DNA of 9,099 bases from UBA5359 sp028699365 [NCBI: bacterium] (GTDB taxonomy: Bacteria; UBP13; UBA5359). The stretch spans positions 1 through 9,099 of the forward strand of contig JAQVUQ010000085.1 of assembly GCA_028699365.1 (NCBI GenBank), given 5' to 3'. The notes beneath the pieces were generated by a model, which had not been told where the DNA came from, made no database searches, and saw only the letters and a program-made list of their open reading frames with translations. Both the position numbers and the translations under genes were made by a program. Positions 1 through 7,879 of this stretch are shown in pieces. Numbering within the stretch: the first letter of the stretch is position 1; every line of letters starts with the position of its first letter.

Positions 1-739
<739 letters not shown>

Positions 740-740
740 T

Positions 741-1346
741 ATGTCACTGGAAGCCATAGAGGAACGTATTATCGCTGATGCCCGGTCCGAGGCTGAGCGC
801 ATAACCAGGGAAGCGCAGGCACGTGCCGCCGATATCGCATCCCATGCCGCCGATAACGGGCAGCGTATTACGACTGAAATGCAGGCCAAAGCCGAAAACG
901 ATGCCGGAGAGCGACGACGGCGAGCGCTGGGAATGGCCGATCTGGAAGCGCGAAAAGATCTTTTGCGTGAGAAACGACGCCTGCTGGACGGTGTCTTCGA
1001 GACCGCTGTTCAGCGCCTCACTGATCTGCCTGCCGATGATTATTTTGCCCTCATCTCGGCCATGATAGCCGGGGGAGCACCGGCCGGCGATAAGGAACTT
1101 GTCCTGAGTGAAGCTGATGCCGTGCGCCTTCCGGCAGGATTTATGGAAATCATTAACAGAAAGCTGGCCGAGGCCGGCATCGCCGGAGAGGTAAGGCTCT
1201 CTTCCGAACACCGCAGCATGAGAGGCGGCTTTATCCTGAAGTGCGGCGGTGTGGAATTGAACGGCACCTTCGAGCGCCTGATAACAGGCATGAGATCTGA
1301 ACTGGAGCCGGGAGTAACCGAGCGTCTGGGGTTTAAGAGTGGATAG
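741..1346 (+). CDS. ntpE: V/A-type ATPase peripheral stalk subunit E
   Basis: The 201-residue subunit forms, with the small G/H subunit, the peripheral stalk that holds the A3B3 head against rotation. Residues 1 to about 90 are charged, Ala-rich and heptad-like, as expected for the long N-terminal coiled coil. The C-terminal globular part carries the family signature: GGFILKCGG at 162-170, then VELNGTFERL and the RSELEP motif near 185-190. Length is normal for the family. The ATG lies one base after the ntpK stop; the nearest purine-rich site (AGGGAG, 723-728) is rather far, so translation is probably coupled to ntpK. A 94-base gap containing a hairpin repeat separates it from ntpC, unlike the tight spacing of the first three genes. 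The C-terminal tail after ELEP (GVTERLGFKSG) is slightly extended. Confidence 0.93.
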   Translation: MSLEAIEERIIADARSEAERITREAQARAADIASHAADNGQRITTEMQAKAENDAGERRRRALGMADLEARKDLLREKRRLLDGVFETAVQRLTDLPADDYFALISAMIAGGAPAGDKELVLSEADAVRLPAGFMEIINRKLAEAGIAGEVRLSSEHRSMRGGFILKCGGVELNGTFERLITGMRSELEPGVTERLGFKSG

Positions 1347-1358
1347 GGGGCACGTAAA

Positions 1359-1417
1359 GGGGTCAGGTGTTGACATTTAGCGTTCTGAAAGAATGATGAA
1401 TGTAAACACCTGACCCC
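1359..1417. repeat. Near-perfect 19-bp inverted repeat (REP/MITE-like hairpin) inside the ATPase operon
   Basis: The left arm GGGGTCAGGTGTTGACATT (1359-1377) and right arm 1399-1417 are inverted copies with one mismatch (G1372 against A1404) around a 21-nt loop. The loop could form a small inner hairpin (TTCT 1383-1386 with AGAA 1390-1393). No T-run follows, so it is not a normal terminator. From memory, termini of the form GGGGTCAGGT...ACCTGACCCC are scattered in many genomes, often with REP-associated (Y1/IS200-type) transposase genes. It sits in the only gap between ntpE and ntpC. It may be a small mobile-element relic or a structure affecting mRNA stability. Confidence 0.75.
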
Positions 1418-1440
1418 CGAAGCACTATGAGAGGACTTGC

Positions 1441-2493
1441 ATGGGAAGCTTGAAACCAACAACCGCACCCGCAGGGCGCTATATAGCCGTTTTGCCGGAA
1501 AACGATATCAGATATGCTTATGCCACCGGCCGGATAAGAGCCCTGCAGAAGGGACTTATAGATGAAGCGGTCGTCAGGCGGATGCTGGAAGCGCCGACGC
1601 CGGAAGCGGCCTTTTCCATTATGATGGAGACCCCCTATGCAGCGTATGCAACCGGCGCCGGGATAAGCGATTACGAAAGAATGCTGGAAGCCGGGCTGGC
1701 GGATGCTTACAGGCTGATACGGTCCATATCCCCGGACGGCACGCTGGCGGATATTCTGATTCGCCGGTATGACCTGCACAACGCCAAGATAATCATCAAG
1801 GCGGAACGTATGGGCATAGATTACAGGCGCCTTATGGCTCCTGTGGGATCGATCGATCCGGATATCGTTGTCAGAGCCTGGCGAGACCGGGATTGGCGGG
1901 ATCTTCCGGGCTGGCTGGGGCGCATCATGTATCGGGCGGCTCTGATGATCGACAACAGCGGTGATCTCTATCTGATAGACCTGATGATCGATAAATCCTG
2001 GTTCGACGACTTGAGGTTGTGGTCGGAAGAGAGATCCTCTTATCTGCGCAGTTGGCTGACAGCCAGGATAGATACCGTAAATATTGCCGGGATGCTGAGA
2101 TCACGGGTGAGCGGCTGGTCCAGGGAGAGATGGCGCGAGGTCTTCGTTGAAGGCGGCAAAGTAAGCCGGAGCAGGCTGGAAGGCCTCTACGACCTGACAC
2201 CGGAGCAGGCTGCCTCCGGCCTGACCGGCACAGATTACCGGCGTGAGATAGAGGAAGGACTGGAAGGTTACCGGGAGCATGGAAGCCTGTCGTATATGGA
2301 GGCGCTCTTCGAAGCCCGTCTTCTGGAAGCACTGCGCTCCGAGAGATATGTGACCTTCGGCCCGCAGCCGCTGCTGGCGTATCTTCTCCGCAAAGAGGCT
2401 GAGGTCAGAGCACTGCGGACGGTAATGATCGGGAAACTGAACGGATTGCCGCACGATACCATACATCGTCGCCTGAGAGGGTTTCTGAGATGA
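1441..2493 (+). CDS. ntpC: V/A-type ATPase subunit C (d-type rotor adaptor)
   Basis: The 350-residue subunit caps the NtpK ring and connects it to the D/F shaft; it is the counterpart of eukaryotic subunit d. The protein is mainly helical with a repeated architecture. The start of the conserved region, IRYAYATGRIRALQKGLI (from about residue 23), matches the family pattern YAYANARIRA. An unconserved lead of about 20 residues precedes it. The AGAGGA site (1430-1435) is correctly spaced from the ATG, which supports this start. The end overlaps the next gene by four bases (ATGA), a sign of coupled translation with ntpF. A hairpin repeat lies directly upstream, so the lead sequence may have been altered by that insertion. 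The family call is supported by homology features and operon position. Confidence 0.92.
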   Translation: MGSLKPTTAPAGRYIAVLPENDIRYAYATGRIRALQKGLIDEAVVRRMLEAPTPEAAFSIMMETPYAAYATGAGISDYERMLEAGLADAYRLIRSISPDGTLADILIRRYDLHNAKIIIKAERMGIDYRRLMAPVGSIDPDIVVRAWRDRDWRDLPGWLGRIMYRAALMIDNSGDLYLIDLMIDKSWFDDLRLWSEERSSYLRSWLTARIDTVNIAGMLRSRVSGWSRERWREVFVEGGKVSRSRLEGLYDLTPEQAASGLTGTDYRREIEEGLEGYREHGSLSYMEALFEARLLEALRSERYVTFGPQPLLAYLLRKEAEVRALRTVMIGKLNGLPHDTIHRRLRGFLR

Positions 2494-2789
2494 TATTGAT
2501 AACGGACGATGACGCTCTGTGGGCATTTGCCGCCTTCGGCGTGAAGGTGCGCAGAGTCTATGATAAGGAAGAACTGGCCGTAGCCTGGCGTGAAGCTGTA
2601 GGCGGCGCCTATAACATTGTCTTTATTACGGAAACGCTGGCTGAAGATAATCCCGAGCTTGTCGTTGAGAACGAGGCCCCGTTTCCGATAATCACCCGTC
2701 TGCCCGGTGCGCGCGGCAGCCGGGGAACGGCCGCCGAAGAGATCCGGCGGTCGGTGATCAGGGCTTTAGGCGCGGATATAACGAAGTAG
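2490..2789 (+). CDS. ntpF: V/A-type ATPase central stalk subunit F
   Basis: The 99-residue small subunit binds the D subunit and forms the lower part of the rotating central shaft. The length is typical. It begins with an open beta-strand segment (MILITDDDALWAFAAFGVKV), as in the Rossmann-like fold of subunit F. It ends with the conserved strand and loop PFPIITRLPG at 64-73 followed by a charged helix. The ATG overlaps the ntpC stop (ATGA). In E. hirae the equivalent gene is called ntpG and ntpF is used for a different stalk subunit, so the symbol here follows the subunit-F naming. A 149-base non-coding gap with a hairpin and repeats follows, placing the gene at the end of the membrane and stalk block of the operon. 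Confidence 0.9.
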   Translation: MILITDDDALWAFAAFGVKVRRVYDKEELAVAWREAVGGAYNIVFITETLAEDNPELVVENEAPFPIITRLPGARGSRGTAAEEIRRSVIRALGADITK

Positions 2790-2794
2790 CCTTG

Positions 2795-2809
2795 GCCGCC
2801 TGCGGCGGT
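2795..2809 (+). other. Small GC-only hairpin after ntpF
   Basis: CCGCC (2796-2800) pairs with GGCGG (2804-2808) around a TGC loop, with an extra G-T pair at 2795/2809. It starts six bases after the ntpF stop. The bases after it are AT-rich but contain no T-run, so it may be a weak attenuator, an mRNA end-stabilising stem or chance. Confidence 0.35.
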
Positions 2810-2810
2810 A

Positions 2811-2910
2811 GTTATTGGTTAATGGTTATCTGTTATTGATTTGTGGTCTATCGTTTAAGCATTCGGACTTGGGTCGAATAACGAATAACAAGTAACGAAT
2901 AACGGATAAC
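2811..2910. repeat. Inverted arrays of a 7-bp repeat (GTTATTN / NAATAAC) between ntpF and ntpA
   Basis: Four head-to-tail heptamers lie at 2811-2838 (GTTATTG, GTTAATG, GTTATCT, GTTATTG). Five in opposite orientation lie at 2876-2910 (GAATAAC, GAATAAC, AAGTAAC, GAATAAC, GGATAAC). The two arrays can pair imperfectly across a 37-nt spacer to give a long, mostly A-T stem. Heptameric repeats of this kind are known to me as dispersed intergenic sequence in various bacteria, without an assigned role. Here they fill the only gap between the stalk genes and ntpA. Confidence 0.8.
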
Positions 2911-2926
2911 AAAAGATGAACCGGTC

Positions 2927-2931
2927 AGGAG
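2927..2931 (+). promoter_or_regulatory. Ribosome binding site of ntpA (decides the start)
   Basis: AGGAG lies 7 nt before the ATG at 2939. The in-frame TTG at 2933 would be only 1 nt away, so the ATG is preferred. Confidence 0.8.
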
Positions 2932-2938
2932 ATTGAGC

Positions 2939-4771
2939 ATGGAATCATCAACTAACAACAAACAACCGACAACGCTCTCGCAGAGCGCATCGTCGGCACA
3001 GGGAGAGATAACTAAGGTATCCGGCCCGCTGGTAGTAGCCGGCGGCATGAAAGACGCCCGGATGTACGACGTAGTCAGAGTCGGAGCCGAGAGGCTGATA
3101 GGCGAAATAATCGAGATCAGAGGCGATGCCGCTTCCATACAGGTGTATGAAGAGACATCCGGCCTGGGTCCCGGCGATCCCGTATATGCCACCGGTGCTC
3201 CGCTCAGCGTGGAACTGGGTCCCGGCCTGCTGGAATCCATCTACGACGGCATTCAGCGTCCCCTCAACGTGCTGGCGGCAAGAGCCGGAAGCACCTTGAA
3301 ACGCGGCGTCGAGGCCCCCGGCCTGGATCCCGAGCGACTCTGGGAGTTCCGTCCCGCAGTGGAGGCAGGTGCCCAGGTCAGCCAGGGCGATATCATCGGC
3401 ACGGTGGAAGAAACGGAAGTGGTGGAGCACCGCGTCATGGTCCCCCCCGGGTTATCCGGCCGCATTACCGAAATCAGCGGCGGCGCTTTTCGTGTGGCGG
3501 ATACTATCGCCCGTCTGCAACTGGAGGATGGAACCGTCAGAGATCTGACCATGCTCCAGCGCTGGCCGGTGCGTATGGGACGGCCTTATCAATCCAAGCG
3601 CCCGCCGCAGGAACCGCTGGTCACCGGTCAGAGAGTCATCGATACCTTCTTGCCCATCGTCAAGGGAGGCACAGCCGCCATACCCGGGCCGTTCGGCTCA
3701 GGCAAGACGGTCACCCAGCACCAGTTGGCCAAATGGGCCGATGCTGATATAGTGGTCTACGTAGGCTGCGGCGAGCGCGGCAACGAGATGACCGATGTTC
3801 TGATGGAGTTTCCTCATCTCAGCGATCCCCGCACCGGCAAGCCCCTGATGAAGCGGACCGTGCTGATAGCCAATACATCGAATATGCCGGTGGCCGCCCG
3901 CGAGGCCTCCGTTTATACAGGCATTACCATTGCCGAATACTACCGCGATATGGGATATAACGTGGCCCTGATGGCCGATTCCACCTCGCGCTGGGCGGAA
4001 GCGCTGCGCGAGATGTCCAGCCGTCTGGAAGAGATGCCCGGCGAGGAAGGCTATCCTGCTTATCTGGGATCGCGGCTGGCCGGCTTCTATGAGCGTGCCG
4101 GCAGCGTGACCTGCCTGGGCAGTGGAGATACCGCGGGATCGATCAGCGTCATAGGAGCGGTTTCTCCTCCCGGCGGCGATCTGTCCGATCCGGTGGTCCA
4201 GGCCACTCTTCGTGTGGTCAAAGTATTCTGGGGACTGGATGCACAGTTGGCCTACAGGCGGCACTTTCCGGCCATCAACTGGCTGCTGAGCTACTCTCTC
4301 TACGTGGATGCAGTGCGGAGCACACTGCCGGAGGGCCAGTCCGACCTTATCGACCTGCGGGACGAGGGCATGCAGATACTGCAGAAGGAGGCCGAGCTTC
4401 AGGAGATAGTGCGCCTGGTAGGGGTGGACGCTCTCTCCGTCGGCGAGCGTCTTATGCTGGAGACGGCCAAGTCGCTGCGTGAGGATTTCCTTTATCAGGA
4501 GGCCTTCAACGCCGTCGATACTTACGCTTCGCTGGCCAAGCAGCACGTCATGCTCCGGAATATCCTGCTCTTCCATAATCTGGCCGGCCGGGCGGTTGCC
4601 GACGGCGTATCACTTGACAGAATAACGGTGCTGCCGGTGCGTGAAAGCATTGCGCGTATGCGCTATGTTCCGGAGGACAGAAAAGAGCGCCTGTTTGAAA
4701 CCGGCGCCGAGATAGAAGCCTCGCTGAAACGGCTCATAAACGAGGCGACGGCTCTTACGGAGGGTGTATGA
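2939..4771 (+). CDS. ntpA: V/A-type ATPase catalytic subunit A
   Basis: This 610-residue protein is the ATP-hydrolysing subunit of the A3B3 head. The core starts at [12 protein letters not shown] (residue 22). The A-type insertion domain follows (about 120-205), then the P-loop GPFGSGKT (250-257, K256), the catalytic glutamate in GERGNEM (E279) and the Walker B region [12 protein letters not shown] (341-352, D347). A helical C-terminal domain ends the protein. Residues 1-21 ([21 protein letters not shown]) are polar, low-complexity and absent from usual family members. No ATG, GTG or TTG codon lies in frame between the start and the core, so this tail must be translated if translation starts here or at TTG 2933. 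The tail is encoded partly by 7-nt periodic sequence like the upstream repeat arrays. The stop overlaps the ntpB start. Identity is certain; the tail is the odd feature. Confidence 0.98.
   Translation: MESSTNNKQPTTLSQSASSAQGEITKVSGPLVVAGGMKDARMYDVVRVGAERLIGEIIEIRGDAASIQVYEETSGLGPGDPVYATGAPLSVELGPGLLESIYDGIQRPLNVLAARAGSTLKRGVEAPGLDPERLWEFRPAVEAGAQVSQGDIIGTVEETEVVEHRVMVPPGLSGRITEISGGAFRVADTIARLQLEDGTVRDLTMLQRWPVRMGRPYQSKRPPQEPLVTGQRVIDTFLPIVKGGTAAIPGPFGSGKTVTQHQLAKWADADIVVYVGCGERGNEMTDVLMEFPHLSDPRTGKPLMKRTVLIANTSNMPVAAREASVYTGITIAEYYRDMGYNVALMADSTSRWAEALREMSSRLEEMPGEEGYPAYLGSRLAGFYERAGSVTCLGSGDTAGSISVIGAVSPPGGDLSDPVVQATLRVVKVFWGLDAQLAYRRHFPAINWLLSYSLYVDAVRSTLPEGQSDLIDLRDEGMQILQKEAELQEIVRLVGVDALSVGERLMLETAKSLREDFLYQEAFNAVDTYASLAKQHVMLRNILLFHNLAGRAVADGVSLDRITVLPVRESIARMRYVPEDRKERLFETGAEIEASLKRLINEATALTEGV
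2949..2976 (+). repeat. Four 7-nt units (CAACNNN) inside the 5' end of ntpA
   Basis: CAACTAA, CAACAAA, CAACCGA and CAACGCT run head to tail. AAC recurs every 7 nt at 2950, 2957, 2964 and 2971. These positions are in the same 7-nt register as the AACs of the upstream array (2880 to 2908), though the register alone has a 1 in 7 chance of matching. They encode part of the extra N-terminal tail of NtpA. Confidence 0.6.
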
Positions 4772-6138
4772 TGCAGAAGGAATATCTCACCGTGGCAGAG
4801 GTGGTAGGGCCGCTGATGCTGGTGCGGGCCGTCGAGAACGTGAAGTTTGCCGAGCTGGCGGAGATAGAACTGCCCGGCGGAGAGATACGACACGGTCGCG
4901 TCCTGGAGATCAGCGGCGACAAAGCCCTGGTGCAGCTCTTTGAAGGCACGACGGGAATGAATGTACACGACAGCAGAGTACGCTTCCTGGGCAGGAGCCT
5001 GGAGTTCGGCGTTTCGGAGGATATCCTTGGCAGGATTTTCGACGGCCTTGGGCGTCCCATAGACGACGGCCCGGAGATCATCCCCGAGAAGAGAGTGGAT
5101 ATCAACGGAGAGCCCATAAATCCCTACGCGCGTGACTATCCCTCCGAGTTCATTCAAACCGGCATCTCCGCCATAGACGGCCTGAACACCCTGGTGCGCG
5201 GGCAGAAGCTGCCCATCTTCTCCGTTTCCGGCCTGCCCCACTCCAAGATAGCCGCCCAGATAACCCGGCAGGCCAAGGTAGTGGGAACGACGGAGAAGTT
5301 TGCCGTCGTCTTCGGAGCCATGGGTATAACCTACGAGGAAGCGGAGTATTTTATCAGCGATTTCCGGCGCACCGGCGCTATAGACAGGTCGGTCATCTTC
5401 ATCAACCTGGCCAACGATCCTACGGTGGAGCGCATCGCCACTCCCCGGATGGCCCTGACGGCCGCCGAATATCTGGCTTTCGACAAAGGCATGCACGTGC
5501 TGGTGATTCTGACCGACATGACCAATTACGCCGAAGCGCTGCGGGAGATATCCGCCGCCAGAAAGGAAGTCCCCGGGCGCCGCGGCTATCCCGGTTATCT
5601 CTATACCGATCTGGCCACCCTTTACGAACGAGCCGGACGTATAAAAGGCCGCGAAGGGTCCATCACCCAGATACCCATACTCACCATGCCGGAGGACGAC
5701 AAGACGCACCCCATTCCCGATCTTACCGGCTATATCACCGAGGGGCAGATCATCCTGGGCCGGGAGTTGCACCGCCGCGGCATCTATCCGCCCATCGACG
5801 TGCTGCCGTCTCTGTCCCGCCTTAAAGAGAAGGGCATAGGCGCAGGCAAGACCCGCGAGGACCACTCCAGCGTCTCCAACCAGCTCTTTGCCGCCTACGC
5901 CAGGGGCAAGGAGGCCAAGGAACTGGCTGTGGTTCTGGGCGAGGCCGCCCTGACACCCGAGGACAAGATGTTTGCCGATATGGCCGATGCCTTCGAGGAG
6001 CGCTTTGTCAAACAGGGTGAGAACGAAGAGCGCAGCATCGAGCAGACCCTGGATATAGGCTGGCAGTTGCTGGCCCTGCTGCCGCGCAGCGAGCTGAAGC
6101 GCGTCAGCGAAGAATACATCGACAGATACATGGAGTAG
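4771..6138 (+). CDS. ntpB: V/A-type ATPase non-catalytic subunit B
   Basis: The 455-residue subunit alternates with NtpA in the A3B3 head and completes the catalytic sites at the A-B interface. It has no Walker A motif: the P-loop position reads SGLPHSK (153-159), as in other B subunits. Other conserved blocks are [46 protein letters not shown] and PSLSRL, whose arginine is R350 and matches the arginine finger of E. hirae NtpB at the same number. ATG codons occur at 4768 and 4771. GGAGGG (4759-4764) is better spaced from the second, and the N-terminus [16 protein letters not shown] then aligns with the family, so 4771 is chosen; 4768 would add one Met. The gene overlaps the end of ntpA and is followed four bases later by ntpD. 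Confidence 0.98.
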   Translation: MQKEYLTVAEVVGPLMLVRAVENVKFAELAEIELPGGEIRHGRVLEISGDKALVQLFEGTTGMNVHDSRVRFLGRSLEFGVSEDILGRIFDGLGRPIDDGPEIIPEKRVDINGEPINPYARDYPSEFIQTGISAIDGLNTLVRGQKLPIFSVSGLPHSKIAAQITRQAKVVGTTEKFAVVFGAMGITYEEAEYFISDFRRTGAIDRSVIFINLANDPTVERIATPRMALTAAEYLAFDKGMHVLVILTDMTNYAEALREISAARKEVPGRRGYPGYLYTDLATLYERAGRIKGREGSITQIPILTMPEDDKTHPIPDLTGYITEGQIILGRELHRRGIYPPIDVLPSLSRLKEKGIGAGKTREDHSSVSNQLFAAYARGKEAKELAVVLGEAALTPEDKMFADMADAFEERFVKQGENEERSIEQTLDIGWQLLALLPRSELKRVSEEYIDRYME

Positions 6139-6142
6139 GCAG

Positions 6143-6760
6143 ATGCGTTTAGCCGTCAACCCTACCAGAATGGAGCTTCTGCGGCTCAGGCGCAGGCTGG
6201 AGATAGCCGTCAGGGGTCATAAACTGCTCAAAGACAAGCAGGATGAGATGATCCGGCGCTTTCTTCTGCTGGCCGAGGAAGCAGGCAATCTGCGCCGGGA
6301 GACGGAACGCCTCCTGGCGGAGGTCTACAGCCGTACCCTCATGGCCCGCTCCCAGATCTCCGAGGCGGAACTGCTGGGCAACCTGCTGGTATCCGCCGGT
6401 CCGGCCAGAATAACCTGCAGCCGGGATATCATCATGAACGTTCCGGTTCCGTCCTGCGACATGGCAGAGGCCGGAGACCCCTTCTCCTACAGCCCCCTCT
6501 CCGTGCCCGGCGATCTGGACGAAGCCGTATCGCTGCTGCGTAAAACCATGCCCCTGCTGATCCAACTGGCCCAGATGGAGAAGACCGTCCGCATCCTGGC
6601 CGGCGAGATAGAGCGTACCCGCCGCCGCGTCAACGCCCTGGAATACGTTCTCATACCCAGCTTGCGTGAAACCGTGAAGTATATCGGCATGAAGCTGAGC
6701 GAACTGGAGCGGGAGGGTATAGTCAGGTTGATGAAGATCAAGGAGATAGTGAGGGGGTAG
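6143..6760 (+). CDS. ntpD: V/A-type ATPase central shaft subunit D
   Basis: The 205-residue subunit is the rotating shaft inside the A3B3 head, paired with subunit F. The N-terminal helix has the family pattern, with ELLRLRRRLEIAVRGHKLLK and the KDKQDEM continuation near residues 10-36. The C-terminal helix has RRRVNALEYVLIPSL and a highly charged end. These two long helices form the antiparallel coiled coil typical of the family. The ribosome binding site GGAG (6132-6135) overlaps the end of ntpB, so the two are coupled. This is the last recognisable ATPase gene here. No clear intrinsic terminator follows it, so some read-through into the antitoxin gene is possible. Confidence 0.95.
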   Translation: MRLAVNPTRMELLRLRRRLEIAVRGHKLLKDKQDEMIRRFLLLAEEAGNLRRETERLLAEVYSRTLMARSQISEAELLGNLLVSAGPARITCSRDIIMNVPVPSCDMAEAGDPFSYSPLSVPGDLDEAVSLLRKTMPLLIQLAQMEKTVRILAGEIERTRRRVNALEYVLIPSLRETVKYIGMKLSELEREGIVRLMKIKEIVRG

Positions 6761-6780
6761 GGGTGGGATGTTTTGTGCAG

Positions 6781-6816
6781 TTGACATCCACATAAATACG
6801 GAATGTTATAGCTATA
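6781..6816 (+). promoter_or_regulatory. Candidate promoter and palindromic operator of the toxin-antitoxin pair
   Basis: A perfect -35 hexamer TTGACA (6781-6786) is followed after 17 nt by a poor -10 (TGTTAT, 6804-6809). A perfect 10-bp palindrome, TATAGCTATA (6807-6816), overlaps the -10. Ribbon-helix-helix antitoxins usually repress their own operon through short palindromes at the promoter, so this is the obvious operator candidate. The promoter would sit 20 to 60 bases after the ntpD stop and make the pair independent of the ATPase operon. Confidence 0.5.
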
Positions 6817-6830
6817 GCAATCAACATAAA

Positions 6831-6837
6831 AAGGAGG
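6831..6837 (+). promoter_or_regulatory. Ribosome binding site of the antitoxin gene (decides the GTG start)
   Basis: AAGGAGG, an almost full anti-16S match, lies 5 nt before GTG 6843 and rules out the upstream in-frame starts. Confidence 0.85.
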
Positions 6838-6842
6838 TTTTT

Positions 6843-7073
6843 GTGAGGACGATTCAGGTGACTTTGGATGATGATTTAGTGGCGGCCGTAGATAATACCG
6901 TCAAACAATTAAAGACAACCCGTTCCTCTTTTGCCCGAAAGGCGTTGAGAGATGCTATCAATCAGACGAATATTGTTATGCTTGAAGAAAAGCATAAACA
7001 GGGATATGAGCGTTATCCTGTCGGCAAAACGGAATTCAGTGGCTGGGAAGCCGAGCAGGAGTGGGGTGACTGA
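6843..7073 (+). CDS. Ribbon-helix-helix antitoxin (MazE/CopG-like) of a MazF-type pair
   Basis: The 76-residue protein has an N-terminal ribbon-helix-helix DNA-binding fold: strand TIQVTLD (3-9), helix from about 10-24, turn, then TRSSFARKALRDAI as the second helix (27-40). The acidic C-terminus with GYERYP and FSGWEAEQEWGD is the kind of tail by which MazE-like antitoxins wrap and block MazF. The GTG at 6843 is chosen because AAGGAGG (6831-6837) lies 5 nt before it; the frame is open further upstream to 6768 but that part has no site and crosses the promoter. The stop overlaps an ATG at 7073 (TGATG), the usual coupled layout with the toxin. The gene is intact, whereas the toxin is not. The exact antitoxin subfamily is uncertain. 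Confidence 0.85.
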   Translation: MRTIQVTLDDDLVAAVDNTVKQLKTTRSSFARKALRDAINQTNIVMLEEKHKQGYERYPVGKTEFSGWEAEQEWGD

Positions 7074-7382
7074 TGAAGCGGGGGGAGTGAGATGGTATAA
7101 ATTCGGTAGCCCTGATAAGAAGCGCCCTGTGGTTATATTGACGAGGGATTCTATTCTAAATTACCTGGGTGAAGTTACGGTTGCACCGGTAACCTCAACG
7201 GTCAGAGAGATACCAAGTGAAATATGCTTGTCGAAGCATGCGGTATCGGTAACGATTGTGCTATTAATTTTGAGCATATGCAAACAGTCTCCAGATCAAA
7301 AATTGGGTCGTTGATTACAACTTTATCCGAGGAGAAACTGAAGGAAATTCGCAACGCCATATATTTTGTCCTGAATATCTGA
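7073..7382 (+). pseudogene. mazF: MazF/PemK-like toxin gene broken by single-base losses
   Basis: Read across frames, the stretch encodes an almost complete MazF-family mRNA endoribonuclease of about 103 residues. From the ATG at 7073 the frame gives MKRGE and then stops. One base is missing in or just after the G-run 7080-7087; adding it continues into VRWYKFGSPDKKRPVVILTR and the family block GEVTVAPVTSTVREIPSEI. A second base is missing near 7240: the reading CAT-G-C-GGT lacks one base to give H-D-G, the conserved DG turn. The frame then continues as NDCAINFEHMQTVSRSKIGS and ends at 7382 with FVLNI. The first break might be bypassed by a GTG start at 7066; the second cannot. The ATPase genes nearby show no frameshift over 6.7 kb, which argues for real decay rather than poor sequence. 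Activity is not expected unless recoding occurs. Confidence 0.8.
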
Positions 7383-7707
7383 CTTCATTTTTCAGAAGAA
7401 AACGCAAAAACACCAAAGCGGGAGATCGCCCATGCTATCAGCAATATGAATGCTCTGGGGAGAAGGTATATCCTGGACAGGAAGAACAGGACGTTGTCTA
7501 TTCTGCAAAGCATAGAAAGCGGTGGAACGGGGCAACCGAAAGCGTTTGTATTAGAATGAGCTGCCGCCGGGATGAGTGTGCCGGGAGAAGCTTGTGTAAC
7601 TCTTGCCGGTTAAAGTCCGGACTGGGCAAAGTTCTTAACCCTGGAGGATACGCTAAATGCATAAGGCGAATGTATGAAATGCAAAAATCCGGGTAACTGC
7701 CTGAACT
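7383..7707 (+). other. Non-coding stretch, possibly a group II intron-like (retroelement) relic
   Basis: No convincing gene is present. A frame open from the mazF stop to 7559 has no good start before ATG 7446 and no ribosome binding site, and its 58 residues resemble nothing I recognise. The segment from about 7500 to 7700 looks like structured RNA: TTGCC (7603-7607) can pair with GGCAA (7625-7629) around the 10-bp palindrome AGTCCGGACT (7614-7623). Blocks such as AAAGTTCTTAACCCTGGAGG and AATCCGGGTAACTGC remind me of domain I of bacterial group II introns. This is a memory-based impression, not an alignment. No reverse transcriptase, domain V or 3' end follows, so at most a 5' fragment remains. 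Confidence 0.3.
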
Positions 7708-7737
7708 AAAAAATAGGTGACTGTCCCTAATTTCCCC
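7708..7737. repeat. Solitary mobile-element end (REP/Y1 transposase-type terminus)
   Basis: The core TAGGTGACTGTCCCTAATTT (7714-7733), with A-rich left and CCCC right flanks, matches from memory a sequence found scattered in many anaerobe genomes near Y1 (IS200-type) transposases and their derivatives. No inverted partner or transposase is in the window. It marks the right edge of the structured relic before it. The following stretch up to 7879 holds nothing I recognise. Confidence 0.5.
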
Positions 7738-7879
7738 AAGTGCTGTTTGACAAGTTGGAAGAAGAGTAGACGGAACTTGTGATTTGAAGCAGTTCTCTGT
7801 AAAATAACTATAGGACATGCCGTTGAGAATAAGTTAGGCGGCCGCTGGAAGTTTTTGGTAAAGGGGTGAAGACTTATAT

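Noticed and set aside
1370-1398. TTGACA at 1370-1375 as a promoter for ntpC
   Set aside because: It lies within the hairpin arm and no acceptable -10 is found 16 to 18 nt downstream.
3698-4576. Long open frame on the minus strand opposite ntpA (and another, 4663-6159, opposite ntpB)
   Set aside because: They lie opposite highly conserved ATPase genes, their products look like no known family, and no ribosome binding site supports them. Open antisense frames are common in GC-rich genes.
6766-6789. Hairpin GGATGT/ACATCC after ntpD as operon terminator
   Set aside because: The stem is only 6 bp, it overlaps the -35 of the next promoter and no T-run follows it.
7556-7696. Cys-rich open frame (46 codons from ATG 7556) that might be a small zinc-binding protein
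   Set aside because: No ribosome binding site, and it coincides with the stretch that looks like structured RNA. The cysteines are probably fortuitous.
7747-7775. TTGACA at 7747-7752 as promoter for the CD3324-like gene
   Set aside because: No -10 at a suitable distance. A TATATT at 7875-7880 has no good -35, so the promoter of that gene remains unassigned.
7498-7818. Minus-strand open frame of 106 codons in the gene-poor stretch
   Set aside because: It crosses the mobile-element terminus and the structured relic, has unusual composition and no recognisable domain.
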